NCBI GenBank assembly: GCA_023421075.1
Contig: JAEZUM010000082.1
Coordinates: 1-64,000 of the forward strand
Length of the DNA stretch: 64,000 nucleotides
From: Bacillota bacterium
Lineage (GTDB): Bacteria; Bacillota; Clostridia; Lachnospirales; Lachnospiraceae
Reading direction: 5' to 3'
Each line of letters opens with the position of its first letter. Positions within the stretch are counted from its first letter, which is position 1. Shown here piece by piece: positions 49,451-58,410 of this stretch. The notes below the pieces were generated by a model, which was not told where the DNA came from, made no database searches, and worked only from the letters and a program-made list of their open reading frames with translations. Position numbers and translations under genes: made by a program.

Positions 49451-49894
49451 ATGGGATGGATTATCGTTAGCATGGTAATTATTGCCGGCCTTTTCTATTT
49501 ACTTATGAAAAAGCATGATCACGTAATCGAACAGCGCGAAAACAAATCGGAGTATACCAAACAGAAGCCTTATGCGTTAATTTTGGGTGAAACTAAGCTT
49601 GCTGATTGCTTAAAAACACTTTTAGAAAGCCGGAAGATTGATTATCTCCAGATTAAGGATGAGAACCATCTGGATAAATCGAAAACCTATGATCTTGTAT
49701 TTGCTGTCAGTAACGATGATCTAAGTAACATGCTTGCCTGTATTATCGTAAATCAGGTTATGGAGCATTGTCGTACGATTGCTGTCTGTAACCAACTTCA
49801 GGATAGAAAGCTCTTTGAACAAAATAACATTCCCTATCTTCTGGCTCAGGAATCAAGCGCTGACACCTTATTTCAGTTGATTACGCTAACTTAA
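49451..49894 (+). CDS. Membrane-anchored RCK_N/TrkA-like protein
   Basis: A 147-residue protein with one N-terminal membrane segment (about 2-19, WIIVSMVIIAGLFYLLM) and a cytoplasmic Rossmann-like domain that resembles the TrkA-N/RCK domain of potassium transport regulators: YALILGETKLADCLKTLLES (degenerate glycine loop), then YDLVFAVSNDDLSNMLACII and RTIAVCNQLQDRKLFEQNNIPYLL. No channel pore or RCK_C domain is present. It ends 3 bases before the stop of a KdpE-like regulator on the other strand, supporting a potassium-related role, which is inference. AAAGGGG precedes the ATG. Confidence 0.82.
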   Translation: MGWIIVSMVIIAGLFYLLMKKHDHVIEQRENKSEYTKQKPYALILGETKLADCLKTLLESRKIDYLQIKDENHLDKSKTYDLVFAVSNDDLSNMLACIIVNQVMEHCRTIAVCNQLQDRKLFEQNNIPYLLAQESSADTLFQLITLT

Positions 49895-49897
49895 GTT

Positions 49898-50590
49898 CTA
49901 ATCGGAAAAGCGATACCCTACCCCAATTTCTGTGGTAATAAATTGGGGATGTGAGGTGTCTTTTTCTATCTTTCTTCTAAGACCTGCCATAAATACACGA
50001 ATACTCTTGGAATCTCCCGTCTCTCCATAGCCCCATACCTCCTTGGATATCTGACTGTGGGTAACAACCTTGCCACGGTTTGCGATCAGAAGGATTAATA
50101 GCTTATATTCGATGGGTGTCAGATGAAGCTCGGTATCATCGATATATATTCTTCGTCTCTCACAATCAACTGTAAGGTAATCAAAATGATAGATATTCAT
50201 CGGTGTTGTAAGACTCTCACGTTCTATAAAGCGTTCCATCACCCTGATCCGTGCAAGAAGCTCACCCATCGCAAAGGGCTTCGTAACATAATCATTCGCA
50301 CCGGCATCTAAGGCTGTAATCTTATCCTTTTCCTGCTCCCTGGCAGAGACAATTAGAATCGGAATCTGTGATACTTCACGGATCTCCTTAATAATTTCAA
50401 TTCCATCCTTATCCGGCAGACCCAAATCCAGAAGAATAATATCCGGATTTTCGGTACAAAAGCAGAGAATTCCACTGTTTCCTGTATTCGCCACAGAAAG
50501 TTTATACCCCTTAGCCTTCAGAGCCATAGACATAAAATTAACAATTTTTCGATCATCCTCGATCAAAAGAATATGAATCTGCTGGTTCAT
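49898..50590 (-). CDS. KdpE-like response regulator (OmpR family)
   Basis: A 230-residue regulator. The receiver domain has DDRKIVNFM, the phospho-acceptor in ILLDLGLPDKDGIEI (near residue 53) and DYVTKPF; the winged-helix DNA-binding domain starts near 132 (LTVDCERRRIYIDDTELHLTP, then EYKLLILLIANRGKVV, QISKEVWGYG, IRVFMAGLRRKIE). These are KdpE-type sequences. It follows its kinase directly (kinase stop TAG abuts the ATG, with GGAGG 8 nt upstream). No kdpFABC genes are in the window, so its target may be another potassium system. Confidence 0.92.
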   Translation of the reverse strand: MNQQIHILLIEDDRKIVNFMSMALKAKGYKLSVANTGNSGILCFCTENPDIILLDLGLPDKDGIEIIKEIREVSQIPILIVSAREQEKDKITALDAGANDYVTKPFAMGELLARIRVMERFIERESLTTPMNIYHFDYLTVDCERRRIYIDDTELHLTPIEYKLLILLIANRGKVVTHSQISKEVWGYGETGDSKSIRVFMAGLRRKIEKDTSHPQFITTEIGVGYRFSD

Positions 50591-52063
50591 CTATATTTCC
50601 TCCTCACTGGGTAACTCAACCCGGAATAATGCGCCACCTTCCGGCTTATTAAGAGCGAAAATCTTACCGCCATGAGCATCTACGATCGCTTTGCAGATTG
50701 CCAGGCCCAGACCAACTCCCCTGCTGCTGTCTGATATATTTCGAGGCATTGTGACAAATCCTTCAAAAAGAGTATTCTTTATTGCCTCATCCACTCCGGT
50801 GCCATTGTCCTCTACCTCAAACACAACAGATTTTACTCCTCGATATACCCGGAGTATGATCTTTGTCTCATTGCCGGAATGCTTAAATGCATTATCTAAC
50901 AGATTGACAAGAACCTGTACCATCAGTCTTCCATCGGTCTCTACCAGAAGAATATCCTCCGGAATATCAATCTCCAGACGATCCTGTGAGGCGAACCTGG
51001 CTACATGAGCAACTGCTTGATGAATCAGATCCTCAACTGCTTCATATTCCTTTTTTACAACAAGATGTCCCTCACTAATGCGAGTCATATCAAGAATATT
51101 TTGTACCGAAGTGATCAATCTGGCTGACTCCTCATTAATATCCGCTGTCAGACGCTTCACACTGACCTCATCCAGACTGTCGAAGCTCTCCAGTATCAGA
51201 CTGCTGGCCCCCATAATTCCCGTAAGGGGAGTCCTAATATCGTGTGAAATACTTCGAAGCAAGGTACTTTTTAGATGCTCACTTTCCATAGCCAGCTTAA
51301 TTCTCTCACGCTCATTATAGATAAACTCTCGATCAAGAACAAGCGCCATCTGATATACCACTGTTTTAATCAGAATATCCTCTTCATACGATAACGGCAG
51401 CTTTACACCAACCAGCGATATCGTTCCCATATGATTCGACAAATCGTGGATTGGAAGTACATATAGCTCTTTTTCATCGATATAAGCCGGATATTTCTCG
51501 GTACAAAAGCCGGTCTCTACTCCGCTAAACTTCTCCTTCTCCAGGATAACACGGCACTCATAGCCTGTATATTTTTGAATATATTGCATACCATTCTCCA
51601 CCGTCTTTGCTGTTCCGGTCAGATTCAGGAAGCTTTTTGAGATCTCATACAGTAGTTTTGTTGTATGCTCATTCTTAATCGCTATCTTGGTCTGCATCTG
51701 GAATTTTGACGATAAGGTCCCGCAGATTAGAGATGCCAGAAGAAAGAAGGCAATCAGAATATAATCCTGAACATTACTGATTATAAAAGAATGAAGCGGT
51801 TCCGTAAAAAAATAATTAAAAATGAACAAGCTTGCAATGGAAGCGATGAAGCCATAGACGTATCCCCTGGTCAATACGGTAATTGCCAATACCCCGATCA
51901 AAAAAATCATCAGGGTATTTTCTTTTCCTATCCCAATGCTGTTTAATAATATTGACAGACTGCTGGTCGCCGTACAGACAACCATAAGCCATAGCACCGA
52001 AAGAAGGTGTGTCTTGATTCTATTCTCTTTTCTATTGAATTGATCCGATAACGACACTCTCAT
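50591..52063 (-). CDS. KdpD-like sensor kinase lacking the N-terminal KdpD/USP domains
   Basis: A 490-residue histidine kinase that corresponds to the C-terminal half of KdpD. It has four membrane segments in a DUF4118-type region (about 22-115), a GAF-like segment (135-245), then HisKA with SISHDIRTPLTGIMG (near 278) and the ATPase domain (NLLDNAFKHSG, EVEDNGTGVDE, GVGLGLAICKAI). Full-length KdpD has about 400 extra N-terminal residues that sense ions and, in some Firmicutes, bind c-di-AMP. AAGAAGG precedes the ATG. It is the first gene of a two-gene unit with the regulator. Confidence 0.92.
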   Translation of the reverse strand: MRVSLSDQFNRKENRIKTHLLSVLWLMVVCTATSSLSILLNSIGIGKENTLMIFLIGVLAITVLTRGYVYGFIASIASLFIFNYFFTEPLHSFIISNVQDYILIAFFLLASLICGTLSSKFQMQTKIAIKNEHTTKLLYEISKSFLNLTGTAKTVENGMQYIQKYTGYECRVILEKEKFSGVETGFCTEKYPAYIDEKELYVLPIHDLSNHMGTISLVGVKLPLSYEEDILIKTVVYQMALVLDREFIYNERERIKLAMESEHLKSTLLRSISHDIRTPLTGIMGASSLILESFDSLDEVSVKRLTADINEESARLITSVQNILDMTRISEGHLVVKKEYEAVEDLIHQAVAHVARFASQDRLEIDIPEDILLVETDGRLMVQVLVNLLDNAFKHSGNETKIILRVYRGVKSVVFEVEDNGTGVDEAIKNTLFEGFVTMPRNISDSSRGVGLGLAICKAIVDAHGGKIFALNKPEGGALFRVELPSEEEI

Positions 52064-52217
52064 AATTATACCTTCTTATCATTTTCTCTCTATATTGTAG
52101 TCATTGTTGTAAGCCTTGTCAACTTGCGCACTTTTCCGAACTGCTTCCTTGCCAATTCAATTCTGATGTATTATAATGTAGCCAATGTATTAGTCAAATA
52201 TGGAAAGGGTGATGTTT

Positions 52218-52622
52218 ATGGCAGATAAGAAAAAAGGCTTTCCGGCCAAGGCTTCCAAAAAATATATAGATCTTCTTTATATGACTCCCGGCGCAATCCG
52301 TGCTAAGGATATCGCAGACCTATTCTCAACCGGAACAGGACTGACCATCGAATTGTGGGAGGAGATGAATGTCCTTGAATTCGTATTACCTAATCAGAAT
52401 TCCGTGGATTTTGAAGCAATCGACCCCAATTTCAAGGATCCCTCCGATCTTTCTTTTGTTAAGAACCGTGGTATCCAGACTATCTTTGCCATTAATATGA
52501 GCGAAGAGGATTTACCCGTTATGACCGAATACTTCCATCAGCTTGTTGAGCATTTTTCAGGCTTTGTCTGCGCTGACAGCGAGGATTTTAAGCCGGTATA
52601 TGCAGGAAACTCCAAGAGATAA
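52218..52622 (+). CDS. Conserved small protein of unknown function
   Basis: I do not recognise a named family. The 134-residue protein is soluble: basic N-terminus (MADKKKGFPAKASKKYIDL), then a central segment with EELW-type acidic and hydrophobic alternation (GLTIELWEEMNVLEFVLPNQ), DFEAIDPNFKDPSDLSFVKN, and a terminal EDLPVMTEYFHQLVEHFSGF. There is no signal peptide. The start at 52218 has GGAAAGG about 9 nt upstream; the ATG at 52200 overlaps that site. It precedes azlC by 51 bases in the same direction and may share its transcript. Confidence 0.72.
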   Translation: MADKKKGFPAKASKKYIDLLYMTPGAIRAKDIADLFSTGTGLTIELWEEMNVLEFVLPNQNSVDFEAIDPNFKDPSDLSFVKNRGIQTIFAINMSEEDLPVMTEYFHQLVEHFSGFVCADSEDFKPVYAGNSKR

Positions 52623-52673
52623 ATAAGAGCAAGCGAATACCGATATTGATATCGACTTGAAGGAGAATAATCT

Positions 52674-53372
52674 ATGAACAACAAAATAGCAGCCGTTCGG
52701 GCTGCTTTTCCACATACTATCCCGGTATTAACCGGTTATATCGTACTGGGAGCTGCCTACGGTATCCTTATGGACAGTAAGGGCTTTTCCCTACTTTGGA
52801 TCATCATTGCAAGTGTTTTCGTCTACGCCGGTTCCATGCAATTTGTCTCAGTAGCACTTCTGGCAGCAGGCTTCAATCCCCTGGGTGCCTTTTTTATGAC
52901 CATCGCAGTGAATGCCAGACACTTGTTTTATGGTATATCCATGCTGCATCAATACCGAGGGACAGGGCGAATGAAGCCCTATCTGATCTTTTCGCTGACC
53001 GATGAGAGTTTTTCTATTCTATGCTCGGCGAAAGCACCGGAGGGTGTCGAGGAGAAATGGTTTTATCTGTCCGTCTCGCTTCTCGATCATCTTTATTGGA
53101 TCACCGGCTCGGTAATCGGTGGTATCCTAGGAAGCTTAATTGATATTAATACAAAGGGTATTGATTTTGTACTTACGGCTCTTTTTGTTGTTATTTTAAT
53201 TAATCAATGGCAAACTACCACAAATCATCTGCCGGCCATGCTCGGTATCGTCAGCGCAGTTATCTGTCGTCTGATATTTGGAGCGAACGATTTTATTATA
53301 CCATCGATGATTTGTATCCTCTTATTTGTTACAATTCTAAGAGAACCGATGGAAAGGAGGATGAAACAATGA
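52674..53372 (+). CDS. azlC: AzlC family branched-chain amino acid exporter, large subunit
   Basis: Integral membrane protein of 232 residues with about seven hydrophobic segments. The AzlC start motif HTIPVLTGYIVLGAAYGI and the central FVYAGSMQFVSVALLAAG and FFMTIAVNARHLFYG are clear. It pairs with AzlD to export branched-chain amino acids. AAGGAG is 8 nt before the ATG. Its stop overlaps the azlD start by 4 bases (ATGA), which couples their translation. Confidence 0.95.
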   Translation: MNNKIAAVRAAFPHTIPVLTGYIVLGAAYGILMDSKGFSLLWIIIASVFVYAGSMQFVSVALLAAGFNPLGAFFMTIAVNARHLFYGISMLHQYRGTGRMKPYLIFSLTDESFSILCSAKAPEGVEEKWFYLSVSLLDHLYWITGSVIGGILGSLIDINTKGIDFVLTALFVVILINQWQTTTNHLPAMLGIVSAVICRLIFGANDFIIPSMICILLFVTILREPMERRMKQ

Positions 53373-53704
53373 GCTATACCACAACGGAACTTATTCTTTT
53401 CTTTGCCATTATTGCTTTCGGAACACTGCTAACCCGGGCTCTGCCCTTTCTCCTCTTTCCGGAGAATCGACCAATTCCTAAATATATGAAATATCTGGCC
53501 GACATCCTTCCTTTTACCATAATCGGTATGCTGGTGGTGTATTGCTTGAAGGATATACATATCACCTCGTCTCCTTATGCGATCCCGGAGGCTATCAGCA
53601 TAGCTGCTATTCTTATTCTCCATATATGGAAAAAGAACACCCTGCTCAGTATCGGAGGGGGTGCTCTTCTTTATATGCTATTAATTCAATACGTATTTAT
53701 TTAG
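53369..53704 (+). CDS. azlD: AzlD family branched-chain amino acid exporter, small subunit
   Basis: A 111-residue membrane protein with four hydrophobic segments, the small AzlCD partner. GTLLTRALPFLLFPENRPIP is the AzlD hallmark; the C-terminus has ILILHIWKKNTLLSIGGGALL. The start is the ATG at 53369 (GGAGG upstream), overlapping the azlC stop; a longer in-frame ORF beginning at 53207 lies inside azlC. Its stop overlaps by 4 bases the stop of the HD-GYP gene on the other strand. Confidence 0.94.
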   Translation: MSYTTTELILFFAIIAFGTLLTRALPFLLFPENRPIPKYMKYLADILPFTIIGMLVVYCLKDIHITSSPYAIPEAISIAAILILHIWKKNTLLSIGGGALLYMLLIQYVFI

Positions 53705-54774
53705 ATAATCTCTGCAATTGAGACCTTTCGTTCCTTTGATAAATCGATATAGGCACTACCGGAACGTATCACCGGTCTGGCTAGTGCGAGTCGGTTAATC
53801 ATGATAACCTCACCTTCCCTGCCATCACTGAGTCGCACAATATTATGCATATAGGACTGAACGATGCGTTCCAAGAAAGTCATCAGGAAACCAGGGTCAT
53901 ATTTTAAGAAGCCATCTTTCTCAAACTCTTCTACTACATCAAAGGGACAGATTGCATTACGATAACGACGACTGGAGGTCATTGCATCATATACATCAGC
54001 AATTGCAATGATCTTAGCAAAATCATCGATCTGTTCTCCGATAAAGCCATTGGGATATCCGCTTCCGTCGCAACGCTCATGATGCATGAGTGCCGCATAT
54101 TTTACTCTGATATCAACCGTCTGATCCTTCAGTACCTGATAGCCCTTAATTGCGTGCGTCTTAACAATCTTAAATTCATCCGGAGACAGCTTACCCGGCT
54201 TGGTAATAATCTCTCTCGGGATCAGCATCTTACCGATATCATGGAGAAGTCCGGCAAGGGTTAATATTCGGATATCCTCCGCGGATAGCTTCAGCCATCC
54301 TCCGAACACATTACAGATCAAAGATACATTCAAACTATGCACATAAGTCATATCATCATAATTGCGGATTCCATGGAGCATCTCCAGAATATGAGCACCA
54401 TTTCTGCCTTCTGATAGAATACGATCTGTCTCAGCCAATAAATTATCAATATCAAATTCATCATTGCCGCTAAGAACACTATTAAAGTTGTCCTCCACAT
54501 TCTGAATCGTATCAACGTAAGTGCGATTAAATTTCTTGAACTCCGGAGTACTGCGAAGCATCTCGATATAAGAAACCTCTTCGACTAATTCAACCTCAGG
54601 TTTGTTACGATAGATGAGAAGTCCATAAATATTATAAAAGCGAAGTCGTGTAATCATTCGCTCATCTAATATCGTATCCTTCGGAATAATTAATTGATTA
54701 TTCGAGGTATATATATCTGAAGCAACCTTCATGCCGGTCTCAGCCTGATCAGTTCTTATTCTAACAGCCTCCAT
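53701..54774 (-). CDS. HD-GYP domain protein, likely cyclic-di-GMP phosphodiesterase
   Basis: A 357-residue protein with an N-terminal domain of about 120 residues (RIRTDQAETGMKVASDIY, then IPKDTILDERMITRLRFYNI, seen in many clostridial HD-GYP proteins) and an HD-GYP domain about 140-310. The metal motif is LAGLLHDIGKMLIP (HD) and the GYP motif is HHERCDGSGYPNG; ADVYDAMTS follows. The motifs are intact, so activity on c-di-GMP is expected. There is no receiver or membrane segment. It has no operon partner. Confidence 0.92.
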   Translation of the reverse strand: MEAVRIRTDQAETGMKVASDIYTSNNQLIIPKDTILDERMITRLRFYNIYGLLIYRNKPEVELVEEVSYIEMLRSTPEFKKFNRTYVDTIQNVEDNFNSVLSGNDEFDIDNLLAETDRILSEGRNGAHILEMLHGIRNYDDMTYVHSLNVSLICNVFGGWLKLSAEDIRILTLAGLLHDIGKMLIPREIITKPGKLSPDEFKIVKTHAIKGYQVLKDQTVDIRVKYAALMHHERCDGSGYPNGFIGEQIDDFAKIIAIADVYDAMTSSRRYRNAICPFDVVEEFEKDGFLKYDPGFLMTFLERIVQSYMHNIVRLSDGREGEVIMINRLALARPVIRSGSAYIDLSKERKVSIAEII

Positions 54775-54853
54775 TTAAATTTCCACCCTCCGCTTTCATT
54801 GGTACCTACAAAATAAAGTATACATATTTATATTGATAAATACAAGTATGAGT

Positions 54854-55435
54854 TTAGTCAAAATCAAGCAAAATGGCTCTACAAGGTGCTCCGTCACACC
54901 CACCCAGCTTAATCGGAGCGGCAAACAGAAAATAATCCCCCGGTTCTAGCTTCTCCAGACGAATCCCCTCCAGTAATACCACCTCTTTTCCCAAGAGTTC
55001 GAGATGCACCTGCATCGGTGCTCCCTCGGGTCCCACACTCTGCGTTTCAACGCCAACTAATACAAGCTCAAGCTCATTGAAAAGCTTCGCCAGCTCAAGA
55101 GTAATCTCAAATCTTCCTTTGAAAAGAATACGTTTTTGGCTGTGTCTTAATAGCTCGGCAAGGGAATCAGGATCTATTCTCTGTGGATCGATTACACTGC
55201 AAGGTCCGACACACTTCGTTAAATCCATCTCCTCAATGGTCTTTCCATTCCTAAGAAAATGAAAGGGTGCATCGATGTGCGTTGCATTATGAGCTCCCAT
55301 CGTTAAGTTCGTAAGGTTATAAGCATCACCGTGGTCCATCGCCGATACCCTATCATAGGACGGCGCCAAATCTCCGGGGTAAACCATTCCGCTAAATAAT
55401 TCTTGTGTTATATCATGAACAGAATACTTTTTCAT
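54854..55435 (-). CDS. Cyclase family protein (kynurenine formamidase-like hydrolase)
   Basis: A metal-dependent hydrolase-like protein of 193 residues. The family signature is NLTMGAHNATHIDAPFHF, where HxxTHxD-type residues bind metal; the C-terminus has GVETQSVGPEGAPMQVHLELL and FAAPIKLGGCDGAPCRAIL. Family members include arylformamidase and isatin or cyclamide hydrolases, so the substrate is open. I start at the ATG at 55435, 9 nt after GGGGAG; an ATG two codons earlier overlaps the exoA stop (ATGA) and lies too close. It is probably translated with exoA. Confidence 0.88.
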   Translation of the reverse strand: MKKYSVHDITQELFSGMVYPGDLAPSYDRVSAMDHGDAYNLTNLTMGAHNATHIDAPFHFLRNGKTIEEMDLTKCVGPCSVIDPQRIDPDSLAELLRHSQKRILFKGRFEITLELAKLFNELELVLVGVETQSVGPEGAPMQVHLELLGKEVVLLEGIRLEKLEPGDYFLFAAPIKLGGCDGAPCRAILLDFD

Positions 55436-55437
55436 GA

Positions 55438-56208
55438 TCATTTGCTCCCCTCTAATCCATCGATCATCAAACCGACGGGACAGTGATCACTTCCCATAAC
55501 CTCCATATATACAAGGCTATCAACAATCTGCTCCTTGATGCGATCGGAAGCCAGAAAATAATCAATACGCCATCCCACGTTCTTCTCTCTGGCATGAAAC
55601 ATATAGGACCACCAGGTATAAACATCGGACGCCTCCGGATATTTATAACGGAAGGTATCCACAAATCCATGCTCTAAAAGTTTCGTCATTTTATTCCGTT
55701 CTTCTATTGTAAAGCCCGCACTCTTCGTGTTCGACTTCGGATTCTTGATATCAATTTCCTTATGTGCTACATTCAAATCTCCACAGATGATTACCGGTTT
55801 CTTCTGATCCAGTCCGAGAAGATACGCTCTAAAATCCTCTTCCCATTCCATACGATAATCCAGTCTGGCAAGCTCTTTCTGGGAATTCGGCGTATATACG
55901 GTAACCAGGTAGAAATTCTCATATTCCAGTGTAATCACTCTACCTTCCATATCATGCTTCTCAATGCCAATATCGAATACTACACTTAAGGGTTCTTTCT
56001 TCGTAAAAACAGCCGTACCGGAATAACCCTTCTTAATGGCCGAATTAAAATATTGATGATATCCTTCGAAAGCTACCTCTACCTGCTCCGGCTGCAGCTT
56101 CGTCTCCTGAAGGCAGAATATATCAGCCGACTCATTCTTAAAAAATTCCTCAAAGCCCTTGCCCAGGCAAGCGCGTAATCCATTCACATTCCAGGATATT
56201 AATTTCAT
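55438..56208 (-). CDS. exoA: Exodeoxyribonuclease III / AP endonuclease
   Basis: Base-excision-repair nuclease that cuts at abasic sites and trims 3' ends. The motifs of the ExoIII family are present: MKLISWNVNGLRACLG at the start, FCLQETKLQ, SGTAVFTKKEP, VIICGDLNVAHKEIDI, GFTIEERNKM, WWSYMFHAREKNVGWRIDYFL (here shortened in part) and GSDHCPVGL. The length of 256 fits from the ATG at 56208 with AAAGGA 10 nt upstream; the in-frame extension to 56250 lacks support. It overlaps the cyclase-family gene region and leads a two-gene unit. Confidence 0.95.
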   Translation of the reverse strand: MKLISWNVNGLRACLGKGFEEFFKNESADIFCLQETKLQPEQVEVAFEGYHQYFNSAIKKGYSGTAVFTKKEPLSVVFDIGIEKHDMEGRVITLEYENFYLVTVYTPNSQKELARLDYRMEWEEDFRAYLLGLDQKKPVIICGDLNVAHKEIDIKNPKSNTKSAGFTIEERNKMTKLLEHGFVDTFRYKYPEASDVYTWWSYMFHAREKNVGWRIDYFLASDRIKEQIVDSLVYMEVMGSDHCPVGLMIDGLEGSK

Positions 56209-56268
56209 ACTCATCCATTCCTTTCTGTTATACCAACTAAGAAAGTTCATAGAAGCTTAGTACACTTC

Positions 56269-56913
56269 CTACATATCCGCAACAATATCATATATCTCTT
56301 CTACCGTCTCAGCCAAACGATCCGCTCCTGCTTCAGTAAGCTCGTCCCTACTGCCATAACCAAATAAAACTCCGATCGAAGCAATTCCTACCCTCTTAGC
56401 GCCTTCGATGTCATGCTTTCGATCACCGATCATGACAACCTCCTTGAGGTCAACAACTTCGTTTTTCCCCAGAGCATAACGAATCACTTCTTCCTTCGTC
56501 CCGCGACTGTTGTCCATGGTCGCACCACAGATATCCTCGAAGTATTGATCAAGCTTAAAATGCTCCAGAATAATTTTGGCAAAATGCTCCGGCTTCGAGG
56601 TTGCGGTATATAGCTTCTTCCCTTCCCCCTTCAGCCTGCATAGCAGAGCTTCTATACCGTCATAAACTTCATTTTCATAAAGACCTTTAACGCTATAATA
56701 CTCACGATATTTCGCAATCAGCTCTTCCGCTTCCTCTTCGTTAAAACCAAATTCTATGAAAGAAGCTCGAAGCGGTGGTCCGATATACTTCATTAAACTA
56801 TTCCGGTCCGTGATATTGATTCCTTTATTGCTTAATGCATACTGAATCGATTTCGTGATACCAAGCATCGGATTTGTGAGTGTTCCATCCAAATCAAATA
56901 ATATATACTTCAT
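56269..56913 (-). CDS. HAD family hydrolase, Gph/5'-nucleotidase type
   Basis: A 214-residue HAD subfamily IA phosphatase. Motif I is FDLDGTLTNPM (residues 6-16), motif II LYTATSKPEH (Thr/Ser near 104), motif III Lys region ENSRGTKEEVI, and motif IV MIGDRKHDIEGAK. The helical cap at about 17-95 is of the phosphoglycolate phosphatase type. The natural substrate cannot be stated; repair of phosphoglycolate after DNA damage would fit the exoA gene next door, as inference. AGAGG is 7 nt before the ATG. Confidence 0.9.
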   Translation of the reverse strand: MKYILFDLDGTLTNPMLGITKSIQYALSNKGINITDRNSLMKYIGPPLRASFIEFGFNEEEAEELIAKYREYYSVKGLYENEVYDGIEALLCRLKGEGKKLYTATSKPEHFAKIILEHFKLDQYFEDICGATMDNSRGTKEEVIRYALGKNEVVDLKEVVMIGDRKHDIEGAKRVGIASIGVLFGYGSRDELTEAGADRLAETVEEIYDIVADM

Positions 56914-56931
56914 CAGTTTACCTCTGTTTGA

Positions 56932-57117
56932 TTAAATTGACGGTTTTCTTACCTGTTTTATATTCTTTTCTACCTGCTTCCTCGGGAGCATAACTTGATG
57001 TCCACAACCAAGACATTTGAGACGAAAATCCATACCGACACGAAGGATCTCCCATTCATAACTTCCACAAGGATGCTGCTTTTTTAATTTTACGATTTCT
57101 CCGACATTCAAATCCAT
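56932..57117 (-). CDS. DUF951 family small protein
   Basis: A 61-residue conserved protein. DLNVGEIVKLKKQHPCGSYE and WEILRVGMDFRLKCLGCGHQ are the DUF951 core, with CG and CLGC cysteines that could bind zinc, followed by VMLPRKQVEK and a basic tail. The family is usually found in Firmicutes near mscS or ychF genes and may bind nucleic acid; nothing is proven. I start at the ATG at 57117, where the protein family begins. It sits 18 bases before the HAD gene and may form an operon with it. Confidence 0.85.
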   Translation of the reverse strand: MDLNVGEIVKLKKQHPCGSYEWEILRVGMDFRLKCLGCGHQVMLPRKQVEKNIKQVRKPSI

Positions 57118-57283
57118 AATGCACTCTTGCCTTTCTGTCATCGCAATTGGTCCATACGATATGGAAATGCTCCTAATAGACCATAATACCTATCCTTTAT
57201 AGTATAACATATTCTTCTAATTATGAAAAATAAAAATCTTGCATTTTATAACGATGTGTTGTAGTATATACATACACACAACG

Positions 57284-57352
57284 TAGTATTGATTACTATA
57301 TATCGCATTTATAAAACCATGTGATATATTTTCATTAAAAACGTCAATACTA
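57284..57352 (+). promoter_or_regulatory. Nested inverted repeats in the leader of the hemolysin III gene
   Basis: TAGTATTGA (57284-57292) pairs with TCAATACTA (57344-57352), and inside ATATATCGCAT pairs with ATGTGATATAT with one mismatch. A structured leader or a dual operator is possible. Confidence 0.4.
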
Positions 57353-57388
57353 AACACATCATAACATACTATTAAAGGAGTTGATTTT

Positions 57389-58057
57389 ATGACCGTTAAG
57401 AAAGTAAAAGCAAAGGATCCCGGAAGTGCGATAACCCATCTGATTGGAACTGGGATGGCAGTATTTGCTGCTACACCACTTCTGATAAAAGCTGCTCACC
57501 AGCCCAGTAATATCCACCTTATCTCTCTCGGCGTATTTATTCTCAGCATGATTTTACTATATGTTGCGAGTACAACATATCATACCTTTGGTAAAACCAT
57601 CAAAGTACACGAAAGACTGAAAAAATTTGATCATATGGCAATCTATGTATTGATTGCCGGAACTTATACTCCCATTTGTGTGATAGCCCTTGGTGGCCGT
57701 ACCGGATTCACGATGCTGGCTTTGATCTGGGGACTGGCCTTTACGGGAATTATCGTCACGGGCTTTTGGGTGCATTGCCCCAAATGGTTTTCCTCCGTTG
57801 TATATATCGCAATGGGGTGGACTTGTGTCCTTGCCTTTACCCAGATTATTAATTCCTTACCAACCGCAGCGTTTCAATGGCTTCTGGCCGGAGGTATCAT
57901 ATATACCATTGGCGGAATAATATATGCCCTAAAGCTTCCCATCTTTAATAACCGACATAAATATTTCGGCTCCCATGAGATTTTCCACCTCTTCGTTATG
58001 GGTGGAAGCATCTGCCATTTCATTCTCATGTATAATTATATCGCAGTAATGCCATAA
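57389..58057 (+). CDS. Hemolysin III family (PAQR/YqfA-like) membrane protein
   Basis: Seven-helix membrane protein of 222 residues of the hemolysin III/PAQR family. The metal motifs are visible: DHMAIYVLIAGTYTPIC with ASTTYHTFG before it, and the C-terminal SHEIFHLFVMGGSICHFIL (HxxxH...H). Bacterial members are zinc-dependent membrane hydrolases or lipid-homeostasis proteins; the haemolytic name is historical. AAAGGAG is 8 nt before the ATG. It is monocistronic, with a structured leader and a good terminator. Confidence 0.92.
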   Translation: MTVKKVKAKDPGSAITHLIGTGMAVFAATPLLIKAAHQPSNIHLISLGVFILSMILLYVASTTYHTFGKTIKVHERLKKFDHMAIYVLIAGTYTPICVIALGGRTGFTMLALIWGLAFTGIIVTGFWVHCPKWFSSVVYIAMGWTCVLAFTQIINSLPTAAFQWLLAGGIIYTIGGIIYALKLPIFNNRHKYFGSHEIFHLFVMGGSICHFILMYNYIAVMP

Positions 58058-58063
58058 AACATT

Positions 58064-58116
58064 AAGGCTGTTGATAATGATCCCCAAAGTAAGGGTTCAC
58101 TATCAACAGCCTTTGT
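58064..58116 (+). terminator. Terminator of the hemolysin III gene
   Basis: AAGGCTGTTGATA (58064-58076) pairs perfectly with TATCAACAGCCTT (58101-58113), followed by TGTC; the T run is short. Confidence 0.75.
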
Positions 58117-58355
58117 CATATCTATGTTAAGCAACCGAATATACAAGTAAATTAACAGACAGTAATACTTCACACTCTTCAAGAGGTAAATGGGATTCGG
58201 CTGCGAATTCTCAAAGATATGTACCCGACCCCATCATCACTGCCATGGATTTTTCCAAGGTGCGCAATAGAATATTAATATTAATATATTATACTCCAGA
58301 ATCCGCTTAATGTGACACTCCAAGCAAATAAGTAAAAGCTCATCTCCTGTCCTCG
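58117..58355. other. Spacer without visible gene
   Basis: AT-rich, with an alternating TAATATTAATATTAATATATTATA stretch near 58272-58292 (shown only in part: AATATTAATATTAATATA). I see no ORF, tRNA or regulatory site. Confidence 0.4.
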
Positions 58356-58393
58356 ATAAAAGGAGCTGTTGCGAGAATCCGCAACAGCTCCTT
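58354..58393 (-). terminator. Terminator of pgi
   Basis: AGGAGCTGTTGC (58361-58372) pairs with GCAACAGCTCCT (58381-58392); TTTTATC follows on the minus strand. Confidence 0.88.
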
Positions 58394-58410
58394 CCTATTG
58401 TATCATATTA

